A stretch of 64,000 nt of DNA from Ectobius pallidus (taxonomy: Eukaryota > Arthropoda > Insecta > Blattodea > Ectobiidae), in NCBI GenBank assembly GCA_964059195.1, contig CAXKWD010000006.1, positions 66,295,073 to 66,359,072 of the forward strand. The letters run 5' to 3'. Numbering within the stretch: the first letter of the stretch is position 1; each line of letters begins with the position of its first letter. The notes under the pieces were generated by a model. That model did not search any database. It was given only the letters and a program-made list of their open reading frames with translations, and was not told the DNA's origin. This document shows positions 57,994 to 64,000 of this stretch, in pieces. A program made the position numbers and the translations under genes.

Positions 57994-58190
57994 AAGCATT
58001 TCTTTATTTCAATTGACCCTTAACTTCTATCTTAATATTATCTGTGTCTGTAATTATGGCTCCCAGATAGGCCTATTTGAATTTATTCACTTGCTCGAAT
58101 ATTTCACCGGATATTATAATATTTTATAACGCATTACATTGTCGTTTAATAATCTTATACTTACATATTTTCTGCGTTAGATTTTAAGTT

Positions 58191-58836
58191 GAATTGACTA
58201 TTGACCTTAAAAATACTAAATCCAGTAAAGATTCTTCTCACCTACTTTATGATTATTTTAGTTACATAGTGAAAATTTACACCAACCAGAAGCTCGAAAT
58301 TGGAACCCAAAACAAGCGACGAAAATCACGAAAAAATAAACTTTGGTTCACACAAGCAAAAATAAAGAACTGATTAAGAAATTAATTCAGTACAAAAGAG
58401 TTACTTTAATGGATATTTCTCTATTTCCTATTTGAAAATACCCCTAGTAAATCCAAAAATACTTTCCGCGATCACCAAAAAATAGAAAATAAATAACTTT
58501 AGTCTCAGAACACAAAAATTAATCATAAAGGCAAAAAACAAACAATATACTTACACCATCTAGGCATATCTGATTTTAAAAAGAATAGACTTACCACCAC
58601 AGAGTAAATTCATATTCTGTGCTAAAATCACCATAAATCCAGGGAAAACATGCACAGGTACCCACTTCTAAAGTTAAGCATTATTCAGATCACGGCATCG
58701 ATCCCAATTCCAGTAAATCAAAGAATTCCTAGATTCCGAGCACAAGTACCTCATGTTTAGTATAGATCCATTTTTCGTGCCCTGTATCTTGAAACATAAT
58801 TTAACCAAAACACATTATTTTGTCATCTCCACATCA
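58191..58836. other. no feature recognised
   Basis: AT-rich, A/C-biased sequence without a supported frame. Confidence 0.45.
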
Positions 58837-59258
58837 TTTCTACAAACTAGTGAATTACCGATGGGTAAATTATCCATGGACAAATTAGTTCCATTTAACC
58901 TACAATGATATAATGAGCAAGGCCTTGGAGTTGTGCAGTTAATTTAATTCAGAAGGCTTTGATTCTCATTGTTTAAATATTACAATTGATCATATGAAAG
59001 GTTAAATTTTATCCAGCCATCCATGAAAGGATAAATTAACCCGAAGATTTACCCTTGGAAAGATCTAGCCCAAGTTTGTAGGAACATTTTTTCTGTCATT
59101 TTCATATTTACCCAGAGGACATTTATCTAGAAACTCGCCACAAGTGTAAGTGATTACTATCTTTAAATTATTTGTATTTGTATGGTGTTATTTTTGTGTA
59201 AATTCTGTCCATTGGATAATTTACCCATAGGTAATTCGCGAGTTTATAGAAACCGGCC
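58837..59258. mobile_element. MITE with ~45-bp terminal inverted repeats
   Basis: The left end TTTCTACAAACTAGTGAATT, then ACCGATGGGTAAATTATCCA and TGGAC, is repeated as its complement at the right end, ACTCGCGAATTACCTATGGG then TAAATTATCCAATGGAC, ending AAACCGGCC at 59258. The GGCCGGTTTC terminus is present only at the right, so the left may have lost a few bases. Superfamily uncertain. Non-coding. Confidence 0.7.
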
Positions 59259-61383
59259 ATCCCCTATTACTCCATCTACTTCTAAACAAAAGACAACCAT
59301 TCATTATTTACCAATGAATGATATAATATAAATAAAACAATAGCTTAACGTCATTACTCAAAACTATTTTCTCAAATGTCCAGATCTATAAAATATACGT
59401 GACAGAAAAATTACATTAATCAGATCATTAGTATCATCTAGAAATATCCAGTTATCACCTAAACAGAGTCTATGCTAACCATTGTGCTGAGAGGACAGAG
59501 AAGGCAAATAACTGAAGGGCCCAGAAAAAAGGTGGCACAAGTGACAAGTGCAGAAAATTTTATTTCACGTGGTAAGTTAGGAGAGAACCTAAAGAAAAAG
59601 CTTTATTTTACTTTTTCATTTTAAAAATGCATTATTCTTCAGTTAAAAAATAAAAATCAACTTCTTCTTGAGTTACATACACATCTGAGAGTAGTTTCAT
59701 AATTTGAAATAAAATTTTAGTCTGATGTCACTTATACCTCATTTTTTCTGAGACCTTTATTTAATCGTTATTTCCTCTCAGTACAATGTAGAAATCGTTA
59801 GATAAGTTTTAGACCTTCGGTATCTGGAAAATATGGAGTCAGGAATTTAATGATATCTAGGAAGAAGATAATTGAAGAATGTTTTATACTGTATAAAATG
59901 TATTTTGTTAGTACTTACATTAGTCATGCATTAGTATATAATAAATTACATAGTATTACTATGTATTCATTATTCATTTTTAGTACATATACCCTATATG
60001 AAAAAATCCTCATTCAACAAAACTAAACATATTAATTTATATTAATTGTGAAGCCGTATTAAAATTAATCATTTCAGTCATGACAAACATTTACACAGGT
60101 AATAAATTTAATATGTGGATTATAATTTTTGAAACCATGTTTTACCAGTAAACCTGAGCGAAAATTTCACACATTCAACCTCCCCCTCCAATAAAGGAAT
60201 GATTTAGTCTTTAGCTGGGTTAAGTTAAATTCTCAGCGAAGTTTTTAACCAAACTTGCAAAGAGAGTTTATTAATGTGATATATCTTCAATTTACATTAT
60301 CTCTTTATTACTCATTATCGATAATTGAACATAAATCTAGGTAGGCCTGTGCTATGTTAGAAGTCAGAAAAAATCTTAGAGTGAACTAACCACTTGGAAT
60401 TCACACTGCATATTAATGAAGTCAAGTGCAGCCTCCATGTTTCCTGTGTACACAGCTGAGTTGAAAAATAGGAAATAGGAAAATTTAAAACAAACTATTT
60501 GTATTAACGTAGATTGGTCAGAAATGGATGGAAAATCCTGTCTACTGATATATACTGCGTTACTCATTAATGTAGGCTTTGCATTAGTTGGGGAAAAAAT
60601 GGGCAATGGAAATACCGGTAATATACGATTATCAAAATTATGTGAGTATTGTGAATAATAATTTATAGAGTCATTTCTAAATTTGTACATAAATTAAAGG
60701 TTAATATAATAATTCTATTATCCACAAATATCATGCATGGCATCACTTAACTTCACCTGAATCGGCTGGATTATAGTTTTCTCCTATCTTTCTTCTGTGT
60801 CAAACGTGCTCCTAAGTCTCATTTCCAATCGCTGCCTGACTGCTCTTTAGACTGAAATCATGCATATTCTTAATTGTTTTTATAATTATTATCTGCCTTG
60901 TTTCTTAATTGTTTCATTCAGAAAAACGTCGGCTACACTGGAAATTGTTCTAAAATAATGATTGAACCGAGTAAAAATTCCTCTGATCCGGGTGCAATCC
61001 GGGAATTAAAAATCACATTTACCGTGAAAGTTTCAAATCAACTATGACAACCAGACTTATTTATTATATTCAAGCAGTATTTTATTACCTTATCAGTTCA
61101 TTATTTCAAGGCAATGTTAAAATGAGTTAATATGTTCTATTTTCTTTTACACCAGACCAGTATTGGCTTATGGGAAAGTAGTCCTATTATGGAGTAATTG
61201 GTTAATGAAAGAACTGTTTTTATTATAATTAAGGCTCACAGATCTGTAGCAATATAATGCAAACGAGGACTGCGTTGAGTATTCTTTACTGATGAAACAG
61301 AGAAGTATCACTCTTCAACCTTGTTTCTGGCATATTTAAGTCACATTAGTAAAGTTTCAATCGAACGTTACAGCAATTTACAT
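59259..61383. other. 2.1 kb without a recognised gene
   Basis: AT-rich; the minus frame at 60376-60690 has no recognised domain. Confidence 0.5.
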
Positions 61384-63471
61384 AATGGACGAGCTAGGCC
61401 AAATGATCGTCCAGAACAAGTAAAATAAACCAGTAATCATCGCGGGAGACCTCAACTGTAGACTGGACACTCCGAACTATAAAACAAAGCTAGTCTTGGA
61501 AAAACTGCAAGAAGAGGGTTACGTCTTGCTAAACAACCCCGTGATACGTACATGCATCTCCCACAACGGTAAGAGTGCAATAGATATCGCAGTCACAAAA
61601 CAATAGCAGGAAACGTAACTACACTATGGACAGTGAGCCACGCCGCGTTGAGGATACAGATACCACTAGAAATAAATATGCAAGTCGAGTTGGAAAAACG
61701 CAAGAAAAGACAACACAACCCCTTTCAAGGAGAATAGATGCAGGGAAGGTAGAATAGAAGCTAGATTCGACAATGCAAAAGCAAACACAATCACAAATAG
61801 AAAATTCGAGGCTGAAAGAAGCGACGTAAACCATAAAAGAAATCGTAAGACAAGCCATCAACCCTCGGACCGATAGAAGAGAAAAACAATGGTTTGATAG
61901 TGAGTGTTACAGGATAAGGAGAGACACCCTACAAACCCTGCAACAGCTAAAACAGAACATGGAGAATCATACGCTACTCCGCATGTACACAGAAAAGAGG
62001 AAACATTATAAGAAAACAATAGAAGGTAAGAAACGCTCCTACTTGGAGAAAGAGGGCAGGACGCTAGCGGAGCTCTACGCCCATAGATGTGAAATGCTGA
62101 GAATCACACTTCAGCAACATACTCGACAAAGAGGGACCTACATACACCAGTGAAGACTCACAAGACAACACACAACGAATATTAACAGAATGGATACTTC
62201 TCACCATAGAGGAAGTCAGAAATGCCAACAGCAACTCTGAAGACAAGAGAGAAGTAGACGGGCTCTACAATGAATATGTAAAAGACACGGCACATCTGTT
62301 AGTCCCGATATGGACAAAACTATATAATAAAAGTATAGAAACAGCCTCTATACTCGAACAGTGGAGAAAGTCAATTATAAAGGTATTATATGAGGAAAAA
62401 GGAGACAACAAGTACCCAAACAAATATAGAGGCATCGCATTGGGAAACTGTCCCTTCAAATCCCCACCAAATTAATAACAGGAAGAATAAGCGAGGAAAT
62501 AGACGAGCATCTACCAGAAAACCAATTCGGGTTCAGAAACGGAAGATCAACCCTAAATGCAATCGAACTCTTGCTAAAGCAAATATGGGAAGCCTTAGAA
62601 GAAAAGGAAAAATATTATGCTGTCTTCATAGACTTCACAAAGGCTTTCGACCTGATAAACAAGAAACCAGTGACTCCAAAACTAAATGGGATGGTAGGTG
62701 AAAACAGCACAAGGACATAGGCCTATCTCATCACATCAATACTACGATGGAACGAAATACGCGTCTGGGACAACCTGAGCCTATCAGAACCGATAGCCCA
62801 ATGAAATGGAGTCCTAAAGGGAGACCCATTAAGCCCCTTGCTGCTTATAGCAGTATCCGAAGAAATCCTAAGAACCAAACAAAAAGAGGGATTATTCTCG
62901 TGCGCATATGTGGATTACATCGTAATTTGTTCCAGAGACATAATAAAACTCCAAGAAACAGTAAACGACGTGGAAATATGGCGCTCCAAACACAAGCTTG
63001 ACATCAACATATCAAAAACAGAGACCACGATCTTTAGGAACGGAGGGAAGGCACCCGCATCAGCCTGAGATACTCATAAGGGACAGAAAATTAAAGATAG
63101 TGCCAGACTTAAAATATTTAGGCACCACGCTCCAAACAAGCGCAAAATGCTTCACAAATCACGTCACAGAGAAGGCAACCCAAGCAGTAATGGCAACACA
63201 CGAAATAAAAAACATCAGAACCCTTAGCCTAGAGACAGTAATGTTACTATTGAGAGTAAAAATTCTTCCAATACTAACTTATGGCATCGAAATCATCTGG
63301 CCACATTTAACAACGAAGAATCTATCCATCCTAGAAAGGGTGAAAGCAAACTACATAAAGAAAGCAATAGGAGTATCAAAAATTATACGGTCAATACTAG
63401 CGTATATCCTGGCAAAGGAAACCTTCCTTTCTAGCCACAAAAAACGTGCGGGTTCAACCGTCAGAAAATAA
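61384..63471 (+). pseudogene. non-LTR retrotransposon ORF2 (endonuclease plus RT), decayed
   Basis: 61384-61605 encodes the end of an APE-type endonuclease: PVIIAGDLNCRLDTPNYKT, then ISHNGKSAIDIAVTK. The linker is visible as INPRTDRREKQWFDSECYRI near 61860. RT follows in several frames: YRGIALGNCPFK, ENQFGFRNGRSTLNAIELLL, motif A YAVFIDFTKAFDLI, LKGDPLSPLLL, and motif C CAYVDYIVICS, where the usual YADD has become YVDY. The last frame (62998-63471) holds LKYLGTTLQTSAK and KILPILTYGIEIIW. There are at least five frameshifts or stops. The clade is not fixed; it differs from both other LINE families in the window. Confidence 0.85.
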
Positions 63472-64000
63472 ATTTTCTTCCAACCTTTGTTTCTTACTTA
63501 AAACTTAGTTTGCTCCTAATACATTACCTTTTTGGATGTAGCAACAACTCAAAACTATACTAGTAGATCTATTATGAATTATAATAACAAATGACCAGTG
63601 AAGAACGAAACACAGAATAAAAACTTCCAACAGAAGATAACTTTATATAAAAATTCAATTTTTAATTAACTTTATGGAAAAGTCATGTTTCAGCAAAGAT
63701 AATACAAATAAACAATGCAGTTTTAAACTGTTGAAGTCAGTGAAAATACAGTCTTCTAGGAAATTTGTCTCAACTAAACCACGTATAATAGACCATCAAA
63801 TAATGGACACGTGCATGTTATTTTGAGGTAAATATTTGGTTGTTTCTCAATTCATTTATAATTAATGTGAGGAAGTACTCACAGTAAGTCGTCAGTATAC
63901 ACAACAATAATCATTGTTTGAGTAAAAGTCAAGGTCTATCAATACCTAAAACTCAGGTTTTTAATTATTAACGCTCTTTCTTTTTGCGCTATGAGAGCAG
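63472..64000. other. no feature recognised
   Basis: AT-rich; may include the unrecognised 3' UTR of the preceding LINE. Confidence 0.45.

Larger units (their letters stand above)
57290..58190 (-). mobile_element. RTE-like LINE fragment, third copy, interrupted
   Basis: The minus strand is homologous to the C-terminal part of the RT at 31201-32982 (the GRP..RWEDNI, YGCETW and KYM regions). It starts and ends abruptly and has lost the last ~110 bp of the family 3' end. It is split at 57716-58007 by the tRNA-like palindromic insertion, which is therefore younger. Confidence 0.8.

Noticed and set aside
58640..58720. 5S rRNA-like words (CTAAAGTTAAGCA)
   Set aside because: Only a short A-box-like match; the rest of the 5S gene is absent.

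Overview
The window looks like gene-poor, AT-rich DNA of a large insect genome. A cockroach (Blattodea, for example Periplaneta) is my best guess, from the mix of transposon families and the many TAGGCCTA-like words. That is recollection, not a database match. There is no bacterial-type operon, no rRNA gene, no CRISPR array and no complete, intact protein-coding gene that I can support. Almost every recognisable reading frame is the decayed coding region of a transposon. Two short frames might be host exons: a signal-peptide plus cysteine-rich frame at 1077-1274 (+), and a weak Osiris-like frame at 26174-26470 (-).

Layout. 1.5-3.2 kb: a 5'-truncated CR1/L2-group LINE. 4.7-5.8 kb: a 554-bp near-identical tandem repeat. 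6.3-8.7 kb: a piggyBac element with TTAA target duplications and a dead transposase. 9.3 kb: a tRNA-derived SINE with a 10-bp target duplication. 11.8 kb: a 39-bp perfect hairpin. 12.3-14.3 kb: a candidate DNA transposon with inverted TATAAATAAAAC motifs. 14.9 kb: a hAT MITE. 16.8 and 22.2 kb: further SINEs. 23.1 kb: a palindromic (foldback) mariner. 26.8-30.4 kb: a 1421-bp tandem duplication that duplicated the left part of an already inserted hAT element. 31.2-33.0 kb: an RTE-like LINE with an 11-bp target duplication. 33.9 kb: a possible TTAA MITE. 38.0 kb: a second fragment of the same LINE. 40.0 and 42.8-44.1 kb: two more hAT elements sharing the 14.9-kb TIR; the larger keeps a zinc-finger N-terminus and a dimerisation C-terminus but lacks the catalytic middle. 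47.0-50.2 kb: three tandemly arranged copies of an unusual composite repeat (AAGTGCCAG inverted ends, an array of ~150-bp monomers, and a tRNA-like segment). 50.6 kb: an RT relic. 53.4 kb: a 3-copy tandem repeat. 56.2-58.2 kb: a cluster of tRNA-like repeats, including a head-to-head dimer inserted into a LINE with a 14-bp target duplication. 58.8 kb: a TIR MITE. 61.4-63.5 kb: a LINE with endonuclease and RT remnants.

Nothing here forms a pathway. The relationships are between repeats: nested insertions give relative ages, three hAT elements share one TIR family, and one LINE family appears three times. The least conventional structures are the tRNA-bearing composite repeat at 47-50 kb and the tRNA-like palindromic dimer at 57.7 kb.
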